A stretch of 64,000 nt of DNA, from contig CM059971.1 of NCBI GenBank assembly GCA_030490835.1, positions 77,332,224 through 77,396,223 of the forward strand, written 5' to 3'. The translations under genes and the position numbers were made by a program. Shown in pieces: positions 35,400-47,488 of the stretch. The notes under the pieces are model-generated. The model worked only from the letters and a program-made list of their open reading frames with translations, was not told where the DNA came from and ran no database searches. Source of the DNA: Annona cherimola (Eukaryota > Streptophyta > Magnoliopsida > Magnoliales > Annonaceae). Each line of letters begins with the position of its first letter. Positions within the stretch are counted from its first letter, which is position 1.

Positions 35400-37420
35400 A
35401 AAGGAATTGTGATCATGTGTACAAATTGAAATGAACATAATAACCTTTTAATGAGAGTTTTATAATTTAGTCCCCTAGGATGGGGTTTTAGAATTTCCCC
35501 TGGTGTGGGAGTATAGGAAAATTTTCTTCCATACTGTGAAGGTAATGAATGTGCCATATTATAATATCAAGATGTCATGATGTGTTAATATAAAAAATTC
35601 AAAAAGATATATAGCTTAAACCTAATTTTAATCCATTTATAAAATCTCAATCTTAATTCATTTATTAACTTATTTACAAAACAATAACCTCAATTCATCT
35701 GTAATCCATTTAATAAACAAGTTAATGAGTTGGTAACAAGTCGTCTAAACAGATTATTAACAAGTTATTATTGGGTTATCTAAACAAATTATTAACATAT
35801 TATTGATTGGAATATCAAAATAAACTGATTTATTAAAACTACATGAAATAAATCAAAACTAGGCTCCTAAATAATAAAAAATATTGATAGCTTTACAAAT
35901 AACCTAATAATCATAATTAACAACATATAATTGGTTGACGTCAAAGGGTTTAAGGCATTTTAGGCTGGAGTTATATATTCATAGTACATGGGTTGTTAAC
36001 GGGTTAAAGGATTGTGCAGGTTCTATAAGTTAAATGAATTAATAAACGAGTTGTTAAATTACCAACTGTTAGCCCTAATCTGTTTATTTAGGTTGAATGA
36101 GATTTTTTTTTACATTAAACACTCTAACTTTGAATATTTTCATTTAAAATCTAAAAGTTTGGTGGTTTGTATTTTAAATATGAAAACTTTAGATTCTTTA
36201 CATTTTAAATCCTGACTGATAAAAGTATTAAAAATTACTGTTAATTTATGCAAAATAACAAGCCACGCATGCCATTATCACCGGGCTATACTGAAAATAT
36301 GTAATAGAAATTTTACAAGGTAATATTATCCAAGAAATACTTTAACCTTTTCATAAAAATGATTATAGGCTTGATTCGTCGTGCATTAATTATTGTGGCT
36401 TTTTAAAATTTTAAGAATGTTTGACCATATACACAAGTATAGCATCTCCTACAAAATTAATATGCCAAAGAAGATGGGTTACCGAGATGAAGGTTCCCTG
36501 GCGCTAGGAAGCAATTGATTTTTGGTGACATCGGATTTGGGGTGGACAACGACCACATTGTCCATCAATGATGATTTTTTAGTAAAGAGATGAAATCGGA
36601 TTTGAGAGTTGATGTCTGAAACTTACGTAGAGATCATCGGATCTGGGAGTTGTAGCCTTCGAAGGCTATAAGAATTAAGAAGGGAGGTTCAGAAGCCCCA
36701 CATCAAATCCACTCCCATTGTCGCATGTCTTTGTCAGACATACTTTGCCCCTTTTTCCTTTCAGACACGTGTATTTGCAAGATTGCTATAACATTTTTGA
36801 AATTGCACACCATTCAAAACTTATTTTCCACCGTTAAGTATTCGGGGTTTACAAGGAAAGTTGTTTTCAATTCTAGATTGAGGTTTTTTTTTTTTTTAAA
36901 TAATATTTCGGGATCAAATTGCCGTAATCCTAAAATAGTTGGAAATGTGCAAATATTGTATTAAAGAAAGCGACTCTGTCATATATGTGGAGAAGAAACT
37001 TATTCTCTGGTTTTACATCTTTTGCTTTCCTTAATTTTTTTCTCTTCTTTCTAAGTATCTGCCTTAACAATCTTAAGGCAATATTCATTTTATTATCCTA
37101 AATGACCCCTTAATCCACCGTTCCTCTTGTTAAGCTCAATGTTCCAAAACTAGACGTGTGCATTAGAAAGCATAAATAAGTGACAACAACAATTTTATCC
37201 CCATGTCACTCATCTTGTAGTTGTCTACGTCCTCACTATTTCAACATCTGAAGAAAGTACGGATGAGATGCTTCAGCAATAGCATAGGAGAATAAAGTGA
37301 GAAATAGACAACCACATTTGCAATGTCCACATCATTAAATTATTGTTAGACTCGCTCTTTAATGCGTACCCAAAAGTGGATACAGCTAAAAAAAAATATG
37401 AAACTCACTTCATCAGAAGT
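35400..37420. other. AT-rich intergenic DNA, no gene seen
   Basis: A GC-richer patch near 36470-36720 has no coding signature. Short frames elsewhere (for example 36725-36964) match nothing. Confidence 0.45.
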
Positions 37421-37429
37421 ATAACATAG

Positions 37430-38345
37430 ATAATGCGAGCATAAAAAATTCCTTGCAATTTTGACATGAAAGATATAGGTAATGCGAATGTTATTTTTAG
37501 CATTAAGATCATAGAGACAGTAATATATTTTCTCTCTTGCAATCACATTACATTAAAAAGATACCTAAGCAATTTAACGATTTTAATGCTAATGCGACAT
37601 CAACTCCTTTTGATCAGAATCTCAAATTATGTAAAAATAATGAAACATCTATAGCTTAGCTTGAGTATGTCAAATTGATTAAGTTTAAGGTATGATATAT
37701 AACATAGTCAACTAGATATTACTTATGTTACGGGTGTACTTAGTAGGTTCATTAGTAATCCAAATATACACATTGAAATGTAATTTATAAGATATTAAAA
37801 TATTTGTAAAAGACTGTTGCTTATAGATTGCATTTCAGTGATTAACCAATTATACTGGAAGGCTACAGTGATGCAAGTTGAATATAAAATATTAAAAAAT
37901 AAATATCTACTGTGGTTGGATTTTTACCCTTTGAGGAGCTACTATTTCTTAAGCTTTTTCAAAAAGTAAACCTACATTACACTTTCTACTATGAAATTCG
38001 AGTTCCTTGCTTTAGTTATAGCAGGAAAAGAGGCAAAATGACTTAGAAAGTACTAGTTAAAATTCTCATTTGGTCTAAGTTAGTGCCTCTTATTTATTTG
38101 CATTGTGACTACAAAACAATTTTATTAAGGACATATAATAAAATTTATAATGATAAATCAAGACATATTGCATTAAGACACAACCATATAAGGCTGTTGC
38201 TTTAAGATGAATGGTAAATATTGACATGGTAAGATCAAGTAAATATTTAGTAGACCCGCTTATAAAAGGCTCTACTTGAGAACCGATTCAAGAAACAACA
38301 AGAGGGATAAGACTAAAATCCACATGTAATGAGTTGCAATGACTA
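37430..38345 (+). mobile_element. Ty1/copia pol relic (reverse transcriptase end and RNase H)
   Basis: Translating across stops and frameshifts gives the copia order. It starts with MKDIGNANVIFSIKIIET and the SHYIKK-like block (37466-37580), then ATSTPFDQNLKL, then GVLSRFISNPNIHIE (about 37730). It continues with LEGYSDAS of RNase H (about 37857), STMKFEFLALVIAGKEAK (about 37986), NDKSRHIALRHNHIRLLL (about 38143) and LVDPLIKGST (about 38247). These are signature phrases of plant copia polyproteins. At least six stops and several frame changes make it inactive. Upstream gag/integrase and clear LTRs were not found. Confidence 0.85.
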
Positions 38346-38349
38346 AAAC

Positions 38350-38940
38350 TGAATTCTAAACTTATTATTCAAGCTTAAAGTTCAATTACCAAAGTAAGTT
38401 GTTTTTGCAACTTACAAGCATTGACATATTTATTTATTTTTGCATCTCTGAAATAGTGTTTAATTCTTATAATGTATTTTATGAGGTTATGTGTACTATA
38501 CTCTTAATTGATCTAAAAATTTTATGTTATAATATTTAATTATAGGGTACTCTTAATATATTCATATATATGACTTTTGAAAGTGAGACTGCTTTTGTTT
38601 TTAAAGTGTATGGGATTGCTTTGAGGTACTCTTGAAACTAAAATATTGACACATAGTCATAACGTATCATTTTATTAACACTTTATATAATTTGAAATCT
38701 TGTATGTGAAGTATGTCCGATATATCAAATGAGATCAATAGTTTAAAATCCCTATTAATACACACTTTGGTGGAACTTGATGTATTTTTATTAAATGAAT
38801 GTTTGTGTCTACTCAACACCTTTGATTATATATGAGATTTTCTTAGTTTGAATGAAGCTGTTTTTAATTTTCAAAATGATGGGGAAATGCTAAGATTTTC
38901 TAAAATTAAAATAAAGGAATTAATTTTTTACTACTTACCA
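38350..38940. other. AT-rich DNA downstream of the copia relic
   Basis: It may include the 3' LTR of that element, but I see no repeated partner with which to define it. No gene was seen. Confidence 0.35.
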
Positions 38941-38944
38941 TCAA

Positions 38945-39030
38945 ACTTGGTAGCTCATTTGATAACCTATGTCATCACTCTTCCCGCATTATTCGGGTTC
39001 AAGTTTTGCCACCCATATTTTCTTTAGCTT
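38945..39030 (+). repeat. tRNA-derived SINE-like fragment
   Basis: TGGTAGCTCATTTGATAA matches the pol III A box, and CGGGTTCAAGTTTTGCC, about 45 bases later, matches the B box. The spacing is that of a tRNA-derived SINE head. Confidence 0.5.
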
Positions 39031-39651
39031 TGCATGACTTGGCATTTGGACAACATCTTGTCTCTTTTAAGACATGGGATGCAATGTAGGGCCTATTTAT
39101 TTATAGAGGGAGCGTTGTGGGCGTGACTTATGGTTGGGGGAAGATGACTTGTTTAAAATGGTGCTCTTGCATCACACCAAATTTGATACACATAATAGCA
39201 CAGCGAATTTGATGTACACGTAATAGCACACCGAATTTTACAAGGTCAAATTCATCATTTTGAAAATTTTGGATGGAAAACGTCCACGAAATCCCGAGGG
39301 AAGTCATATGCAAACGTCTTCAATTTTTCGAAAACTAGTACTCTACATGCAATTTCACTCAAACTATACATGTATGGATGAAAATCACCGATCGTTTGGA
39401 ATAGTTTTCGCGTTCATCAAATGGAATTGTTACAAATTAATCCTCTAAAAATTAAGATTTTGCACATTCGTCCTCGAGGCTTGAATTTTTGCAAATTTGA
39501 CCCTCCAAGTTTGAGAATTTTGCAATTTTAACCCTCAGCAAAAAACAACTACTATAATTTTCTATTTTGACGAAATTACCCTCGTCTTATTTTTATTTAT
39601 TTTACAAAATTGACCTTTGAACTTTTAAATTTGCAAAAATAATCTTCTAAG

Positions 39652-39904
39652 TGTGTTTGGTATTTGATAGAATTTTTCAATTTTTTGATAAAAATTTTTT
39701 AAAACAAGAGAAGTAATATAATATAATAAAGATAATGATGAAGATTAAAGAGAAAAAAATTAAAATAGGCATAATAATTGCATGAATCATTATAGAGAAA
39801 TAATTAAATAATAGAGTAATTATATCAAAAAATATGAAACATAATTAGAAAATGAAGTATTGTAAAGTTTTAAAGAAGCAAGTTTATGAGAATTAAAATA
39901 CACT
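39652..39904 (+). mobile_element. MITE family M3, degraded, nested in an inverted-repeat arm
   Basis: It starts GTGTGTTTGGTATTTGATAG and carries the M3 interior (ATAATATAATAAAGATAATG). The inverted-repeat arm resumes directly after it at ACTAAGTTTAAAAG. Confidence 0.5.
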
Positions 39905-40194
39905 AAGTTTAAAAGTTTTGAAAATCCAACCTTTTACAAATGATTTCTTATTCATAGTCTTGTTTAAGAAAATTATCCCATTTTTTTGGAAAAAAATAAA
40001 GAAAGAAGGCTAATTTTATGGATATTTAATAAAATTTCTTTTTTGTAAAAATTTATTATTTAAAAAATTGATTTAGGGTCTTTCAAATTTTTCATATTTT
40101 CACAAAAAGTAATATTAAAAAATTCTCGTATTATAAAATAGAATACAGTAGAATATCTTAAACTATGAAAATATCCTAAAACTATTTATACAAA

Positions 40195-41930
40195 ATAATT
40201 TAGTTTTATAATAATAAAAAAATAAGTGAGGTGGAAGTAGGTAGATAGTGCCATGATGTAGCTAATTCTTTGAATTGAGGGGAATGTGCAGGGGCGAATG
40301 AGAGGGTTGTGCGTGAGGGTGACACTATAGGGTAGAAATTTCGAGAAAAATGAATGAGATTCTCATATTTTCTTAGAAAATCCCTTTTGTATATGCACCA
40401 ATCATATAAGTGGGAATTTTTATACTTGGTTGTTGAATAATGAATGAGAATTTTTAACGTTTATTGAATCCATGAACTTGTGCGAAACTCTGTAGATTTG
40501 ATGTTATTCGTGAAGTTGAAAATATTGGTAGGATTTGTATTGAATAAGCAACCCAAATATGTTTCCCAAGGAAAAGTCAAAGCTCACTTAGATAATTTCT
40601 ACAATTGCTGATACTCACCATAGAGGAAGAAAGGAGTAGAGGGGAGTAGGAAGAAGAAAATTATTCATATTGAGACTTTGTGGGAAGTTTTACCGAAAAT
40701 GCCCCATGAATTTGTAGTTTTATAAAAAAAGGTATTTGTATTTAAGAAATTATAGAAAATCCAAAACTTACTAAAAATTGTACGGGAGAAATTTCTAAAA
40801 GGAATATTACAAAATACTCTTGATTTATTAAGAAATTTAATGAGAAAAGTTTCAAAAAATTACAAACCCCCCAAAATAAAATAATTTGTAAAAATGTCTT
40901 ATGTTAACTAGAAATTCATAAAATAGTCTCCGAAAAATTATCTTACATCAAACTCCGAAGCAAAGCACCTGAGACATGTCAGCAATAGACCAAACTAGCA
41001 AAAATGAATATCCGTGAGCCATCCAAATTGTTTTTAATATAGATTTTGATGTCAATGTCAATTCTTAATGATTTGACTATTGATTTTTATATTTTTAGAT
41101 ATTTTGAATCTATTAGATGGGTTGCAACCATAAGAAATCGTTGTTAAGAGATATTGATGGGCAAATTTTTTCAATGGATGAGATTTCACATGGCTATGAC
41201 CCATTAAGATAGTGATGGACTCCTAAACATTAAGCTTAGTATTTAGCACTTGTTTCATAAACTTTTTAAAGCTGCAGAAAGTAGATTTTCTGAAAATTCA
41301 AGTTGGACATCATCATTAGCTTGTAGATAATTTTGTTAGCATGATAAAATATGCCAAGTGTGGTAGAATACATGCAAGTAGAGTTATTGCCCTCATTATA
41401 TATTGGTACCACTGGAGGACTAATATGTTGTACATAGTTTGTTCAATATTGGTTTACAAATGGGTTTTAGAGTTTTCTAGAAGGCTACTTGACACAAACC
41501 ATATAGGTAGAAGATGGAAATGCAAATGCGTGGGTCCTAGTTTATTTAAAATTGGTTTTTATATAAGTTCTAGGCTTAGCTAGAAGGTTACCAGTGCATG
41601 ATGTGAGGATAAGCTCTAAGATTTGTTGAAAGGCTACTTGTTAATTTCAGAGTAATTTTTAAGTAGGTTCTAGGCGTTGCTGGAAGGTTACTCATTATGT
41701 GATTATAGGGTAAGCCATAGGTTCTGTCGGAATGCTACCTGATACCAACCACATATGTTAAGCCAATGAGTTATTTGCATTTCCATATCTAATGATATTT
41801 TGAAATATTTTTATTCTCTACAGTCTATCTGATCATGATATTTACCTATGAATGTTATGAATGAATAATGTATAAACGCCTGCTTACTGAGTTCTTAGTA
41901 ACTCATCCTATATTAATTATATTTTTCATA
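40195..41930. other. Intergenic DNA, no gene seen
   Basis: A loose direct repeat (units containing TTCTAGGCKTWGCTRGAAGG and GAAAGGCTAC) runs from about 41460 to 41760. The frame 41341-41583 is not recognisable. Confidence 0.4.
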
Positions 41931-41938
41931 TAATGTAG

Positions 41939-41989
41939 ATCCATTTGGCTCGTAGATGCGTGGCAAATGGTTCTACGAGCCAAATGGAT
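41939..41989. repeat. Perfect 18-bp hairpin with 15-nt loop
   Basis: ATCCATTTGGCTCGTAGA at 41939-41956 is exactly complementary to 41972-41989, around the 15-base loop TGCGTGGCAAATGGT. It is GC-richer than its surroundings. Confidence 0.9.
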
Positions 41990-42071
41990 TAGGCATGGTC
42001 TCTACTAATAGAATGAAGTAGTTTTACTTCACTTTGAAATATTGTATTCAACTTTGAACATGAAATTGTAA

Positions 42072-42538
42072 TAATTTTTTAGGTTATTTTCAAATATATT
42101 CATTACGTTTAACATTAATTTCAAATATGTTCAATATGTTTTCAAAATTCCAAATATATCCCCTACATTTGCATTTAATCTTAAAAATGCACATTCTATC
42201 AAAAATTGTCAATTAAAAGTTCTTAAATACCCCAAATACCCGTGTTGTAAAATAATAAATGATAAAATGAATAAAAAATGAAATTAAGATGCATTAAATT
42301 TAGAATTCATGTGCGGGCACTAATGAGTTATAATACTTAATTTTTCCAATTATGTCTTAAATTTGAGGAGCATAATAGTAATTTTATATATTCTTTAACA
42401 GCTTTAGCTCACGGAATTAGCATTTTTTGGATTAAATGCAAACGTAGTGGATATATTTGAGATTTTTGAAACGTAGTAGGCATATTTGGAATTATGATCA
42501 CATGTAGTATGTATATTTGAGAATAAATCTAATTTTTT
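42072..42538. mobile_element. Mutator-like MITE with 9-bp flanking duplication
   Basis: The ends 42081 (AGGTTATTTTCAAATATATT) and 42529 (inverted AGATTTATTCTCAAATATAC) align as inverted repeats for roughly 100 bp. Repeated AAATATATCCMCTACRTTTG phrases lie in each arm. TAATTTTTT flanks both sides (42072-42080 and 42530-42538), the duplication length typical of Mutator-like elements. The flank is low-complexity, so chance is possible. It has no coding capacity. Confidence 0.65.
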
Positions 42539-43057
42539 TATGAATGAATTTGTAATAATTATTATGTAGATCCAGTGGCTAATCCTTATCTATCACATCT
42601 ATGCATGAAGTGTGAAATTTTTATCACATGTAATTAGATATGATTAAAAGATCTTGTTATGAGCCAGCCCACGACACCTCCAAATGTGATAAGTTTGGTG
42701 TTATGAATTCTCATTTATCAATATTTTTTCTAATTAATATTCTTTACTATAATAGAAAATACATAAAATTACTCAACAAAAAATTAATTACAAATTCCTA
42801 AAAAATATCCCAAAGTAAAAATTATTTATTCTTTATATTAAATAAGTAAAATAATTATTTAAGGGCATGTTTGGTAATAAAAAAGTAAGGAAAACTACAA
42901 AAAATTTAAAAAGTAACATTAATTTGAAAATTATCTACGAATAAGAATTTGTAAAATCTAAATAATTATATTTCTTATTATTTTCTATTATATAGTAAAA
43001 ATAATTGCAAAAATTATTTATGAATGAGAATTCATTAAATCTAAAAGATGGCAAATT

Positions 43058-43076
43058 AAAGTACTTAATGTGAGGA
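43058..43076. repeat. 19-bp TSD of the large LINE, left copy
   Basis: AAAGTACTTAATGTGAGGA repeats exactly at 47470-47488. Confidence 0.95.
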
Positions 43077-43097
43077 GGGGGTGAAACCTAACAGCTT

Positions 43098-43316
43098 ATG
43101 GGGAGGGAACGGCTGCTTGGGAATAGAGGACGTTGGAAGAGAAGGGCAAGGGGAATGGAGGATATGAACAGCTATGGGTCAAGTGGAGGTTCAAGGGGGA
43201 ATTTTGGAAAAAGATACTTGGAGACGGATCAGAATGAATACTACCAACACCACAAGAGATTGAGAAATGAAGAGCTGGACTCTGTGAAGGAGGTGGAGGC
43301 TGAGGGGGGCTCTTAG
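43098..43316 (+). pseudogene. LINE ORF1 C-terminal remnant
   Basis: The stretch is rich in Arg, Gly and Ser (SGGSRGNFGKR) and ends 16 bases before the ORF2 start, where plant LINE ORF1 proteins end. The nucleic-acid-binding main body is lost to 5' truncation. Confidence 0.55.
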
Positions 43317-43332
43317 CCCCACCTCACATAAT

Positions 43333-46300
43333 ATGGTGCTTTTAGCCTGGAATTGCCATAGGCTTGGGAACCCACGTGCAATTCGTAGTCTCCTTGACTT
43401 GGTCAGGAAGCAAGCTCCTCGTCTAATGTTCCTCAGTGAAACGAAACGCTCAGCAAAAGAAATGGAGGGAATTAGACGTAAGCTGAAGTTCGATAGTTGT
43501 TTCTCCGTGGATCCCGATGCTAGGAGGGGGGATTGGCCCTACTATGGAACGATGACGACCCAGTAAACATCCAAAGCTACTCTGCCCACCACATCGACGC
43601 GGTTATACAGGCATGGAGAGTCACAAGATTTTATGGCCATCCTGAGACCCACTATCGATACCAAAACTGGCACATTCTCAATCAATTGAGCGAGCGGGAT
43701 GATCGGCCATGGATAGTCTTAGGGGACTTCAATGAGGTCATGGGTCCCTCAAAATATATTAGTCAGAGGATTCGCTCCCAGGCACAAATGGACATGTTCT
43801 GCGACACCATGGACAAATGCAACTTGATGGATCTGGGCTATGTGGGGGCAACCATGACTTGGAGGAATAATAGAAGGGGATCTCATCGGGTCGAAGCTAA
43901 ACTGGATAGAGGTCTATCCACACCTAGTTGGGTGGCACTGTTTCCTTTTGCAAAGGTTTACCACCTATCCGCTCCAACCTTAGACCATTGCCCGATACTG
44001 GTGGAACTGGACTCAAAGAAGTGCAAGCGAAGACCCCCAAGGGAGTTCAGATATGAAATTTTTTGGGCAAGAGACAAAGAGACGCATCAACTTATTCATA
44101 ATGACTGGACATCGCCACAACATTCGGACATCCAACCAAGGATGCGTCTGGGTTAGAAACTCAAGTCTTGCAATAGGGCTCTATCTAAATGGAATCAGCA
44201 GAGGAGAAGAAATCTCAGACAGACTATTGAAAGGAAACGAAGGGAGCTAGCATCCTTATTGAACCATTACCCAACAGACCAAAGGGATGAAGCCATCAAA
44301 AGAACAAAACTCCAATTAAACCTCCTATTGGAGGATGAAGAACAACTGTGGAGACAAAGAGCGAAAATACATTGGCTCCATGATGGTGACAAAAATACGA
44401 GATTTTTCCATCGCATGGCATCTAACAAAAGACGAGCCAACCTCATTGATGCACTACGAGATCATAACGGACAGTGGGTCCGGGACCAGGACAGACTCCA
44501 AGATTTGGCGGTGGCACATTTTTCCAATGTCTTCTCCTCATCGGGTCCAACGGAGGCCTCCTGGGTACGAGATCTTATTACCAGGAGAATCTCGGATCGC
44601 CAAAGGAATACTCTGATTAAAAAGCTGGAATTTGAGGAGGTTGAGAAGGCGGTAAAGGCGATGTGTCCCACAAAAGCTCCGGGGCCGGATGGAATGTCAA
44701 CTAGGTTTTTTCAGGCGCATTGGAAGACTGTGAGTCAGGATGTTTTCGAATGGTGTAAACGCTTCATGGAGGAACAAGATATGGATATTCAAAGATGCCA
44801 CATAAGGAAATTAAACTCAACCACTATCATTTTGGTCCCAAAGGGGGGGAGCGCAATGTTTATCCCAGTTTAGACCGATCAGCTTATGCAATGTAGCCTA
44901 CAAGATCTTGTCTAAGGTCTTGGCAAACCGTCTTAAGTTACCTCTAAAGGATGTAATCGGTGAGCAACAAAGTGCTTTCGTCCTGGGGAGATTGATCACC
45001 GAAAATATGTTAGTTGCTTACGAAGCGATCCATGCTCTGTGAAGACGGAAAAAAGGAAAAAAGCAGGAAATTGCTATAAAGTTGGACATGCCAAAAGCAT
45101 ACGACAGGGTGGAATGGTGTTTCCTACAACAGATTATGGAAGCAATGAACTTCAGTCCTACATGGATAAACTAGATTATGAAGTGTGTAACAATATGCAA
45201 TACAGGGTGAATATCAATGGCTTCAAATCTGGATATTTCCAACCCTCCAGGGGCCTTCGACAGGGAGATCCACTATCTCCCTACTTGTTTATCATTTGTG
45301 CCGAGGGCTTATCTGCCCTTATTTCAAATGCAGTTGCACATGGGAGTATACATAGTATTAGGCTTAACCCAAGGGGGCCAACCCTATCCCACTTGTTATT
45401 TGCAGATGATGCTCTCATTTTCCTTCGGGCTACATGTCAGGATATTAGTAACTTCATGTACATCCTAAACCAATACTTGGGGGCATCGGGACAGGTGATC
45501 AATGTTGATAAAATCTCAATTTTCTTTAGCCCAAATGCGGGAAGCAACTCCAAGGTAGAGTTATTCCATCTGCTTGGCTCCTAGGGTCAGGAATTTCATC
45601 AATACCTTGGCCTACCTGCATGGCTTGGCAGGTCCAAGAAGGGAATGTTCAAGGGACTTAAGGAGTGAATTTGGCAAAGGATTCAGGGATGGAAAGGAAG
45701 GTTACTCTCTTGGGGAGGAAAAGAGGTGTTGATTAAAGCGATTGCTCAAGCTATCCCGTCATACACAATGAGTATATTTCTGATGCCCAAATCGTTCTGT
45801 AGGGAGATTAATGGATTGCTAAGCAGATTTTGGTGGGGCAAATGTGAGAACAAGTGGAAGATGAGGACATGTGTAGATCTAAACTGTCAGGAGGGCTTGG
45901 ATTCAGAGATATTCATAAATTCAATTATGCACTTCTTGCTAAACAAGTTTGGAGGTTAACAACCTCAACTAATTCGCTGTGCTTCAAGGTTCTAAAAGCT
46001 TGTTACTTCCTGGATGTTGACATTTGGGATTGTAAGGAGCACCCTTCAGACTCATTCACTTGGAAGAGCATACTAAAAGCAAGAGAGGGAATACGAAACG
46101 GATGCATGTGGCGAATTGGAAACGGTGAAAGGGTAAGATTCTTCGCAAATAGATGGACTGACACGAAATTAACTAAGGTCGGGCCCCTCCCTCTCTCCAT
46201 CTCAAAAGATGTGACTGTTAGCCATTTCATAAACAAGGAATCAATGACTTGGAATAGGGATCTCATTCTTGCGGTGGTAGGAAACCAAGGATGGAGTGAT

Positions 46301-47332
46301 ATAAACACTATTCCTCTCTCCCCACACACTTTAGGGGACCGCCTTTTTTGGATGCATGAACCAAATGGAGCTTTTTCTGTCAAATCAGCATATAGAGCGC
46401 TATGCTCGGTTGGTGAGGCCGCCCGTGATGAAGCTATTTATCAAGCCATATGGCGAACATTGCTACCTAGCAAAGTGATAATCTTTGGTTGGCGACTCCT
46501 TATGAATGCTTTGCCCACATTGCAGAATTTGTATGAAAGGGGTATTACTGTAGAGCCTCAATGTCTGTTTTGCAGGTCTGAGGCCGAGGATATCAACCAT
46601 CTGTTCCTGAGATGTGAGCATACAAGGGGATCGTGTTGGCGACTAGGTTGTGGTACCTCACGAGGATTGTCAGTTCAGGAAATTTTGAGAATGTTTACTC
46701 ATAAATATAGGTCATATGATCTAGCAATCTTCATCCTGTGCTGCTGGCGGGTTTGGTATCTGCGGAATTCCTTTAGGGAGGGTGGAGTATGATCTGTTTC
46801 CACGGATATACTCGAATGGTGTGAGGATTTTTACGAGGACCACAGAAGAGCTAAGTCCCTCATGACGGGGGGCTACATGAACCGACCGTTGATGCCTAGG
46901 TGGACCAAACCACCATACGGGGCATTCAAGATCAATGTTGATGCTAGGAAATGCAAGGATAGGGAATCGATGGGCTTTGCTGCAGTCATCAGGGACTATA
47001 GGGGAGTCTTTTGTGCTGCTCGGGGATGGAGGCGGGTGGGCAACATGGAGCCCTTGCTCATGGAAGCAAATGCATTTCTATTGGGAGCTAGGTGGGCCGT
47101 AAACCTCATGCTGGGGAACATTCTATTGGAGACCGACTCTTTACTTCTGTGTAACTTTTTGGCAAACGATGGTCCGATCTGTGCTCCGGCAGGGGTTCTC
47201 ATAGATGAAATTAAAGTTATACTTTCCTTGGCTCCCCACATCTCTGTCCATCATGTATTAAGGCAGGGAAACGCTGTTGCCCACGCCTTAGCTGACTTCA
47301 TGTCTTTTTCGTCTTTGGAGCACCAAACTTAG
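43333..47332 (+). pseudogene. LINE ORF2 polyprotein (endonuclease-RT-RNase H), disrupted
   Basis: The domains are in canonical order. The apurinic-type endonuclease (43333-44060) has WNC near the start, SETK, LGDFNEV and LDHCPI. The reverse transcriptase (about 44680-45590) has [47 protein letters not shown] and the FADD catalytic box at 45399-45410. A zinc-binding CLFCRSEAEDINHLFLRC follows near 46560. An RNase H (46862-47332) carries INVDA, MEANAF, ETDS and RQGNAVAHALAD. Breaks include a frameshift near 43530, a TAG at 44154-44156, a frameshift near 44860, stops at about 45040 and 45173, and frameshifts near 45190 and 45860. NCHRLG replaces the usual NCRGLG near the N-terminus. Catalytic boxes are mostly intact, so the decay is recent. 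Confidence 0.95.
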
Positions 47333-47469
47333 TGGGGAAACCCCCCCCAGCCATTTTGGAGAAAATTTGTACAGACAATTTTTTTGGTAATGAAATCTCG
47401 GATCTCTCAATCCCATTACCCTTCCAAATCGGTAGGGGATCGGGATAGGGTTGCGTCCATTCATAAAAA

Positions 47470-47488
47470 AAAGTACTTAATGTGAGGA
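47470..47488. repeat. 19-bp TSD of the large LINE, right copy
   Basis: It is identical to 43058-43076 and starts at the end of the A-run. Confidence 0.95.

Larger units (their letters stand above)
43077..47469 (+). mobile_element. L1-type LINE, 5'-truncated, with RNase H, 19-bp TSD
   Basis: This 4.4-kb insertion is bounded by a perfect 19-bp target-site duplication and ends in an A-run. It keeps the end of ORF1 and all of ORF2: endonuclease, reverse transcriptase, zinc knuckle and RNase H. The 3' UTR phrase GGGATCGGGATAGGGTTG is shared with the truncated copy at 13058-13380. The clean TSD points to a younger age than its broken frames might suggest. It sits at the inner edge of the right inverted-repeat arm of the 39605-47775 unit, so it arrived after that unit. 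Confidence 0.95.
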
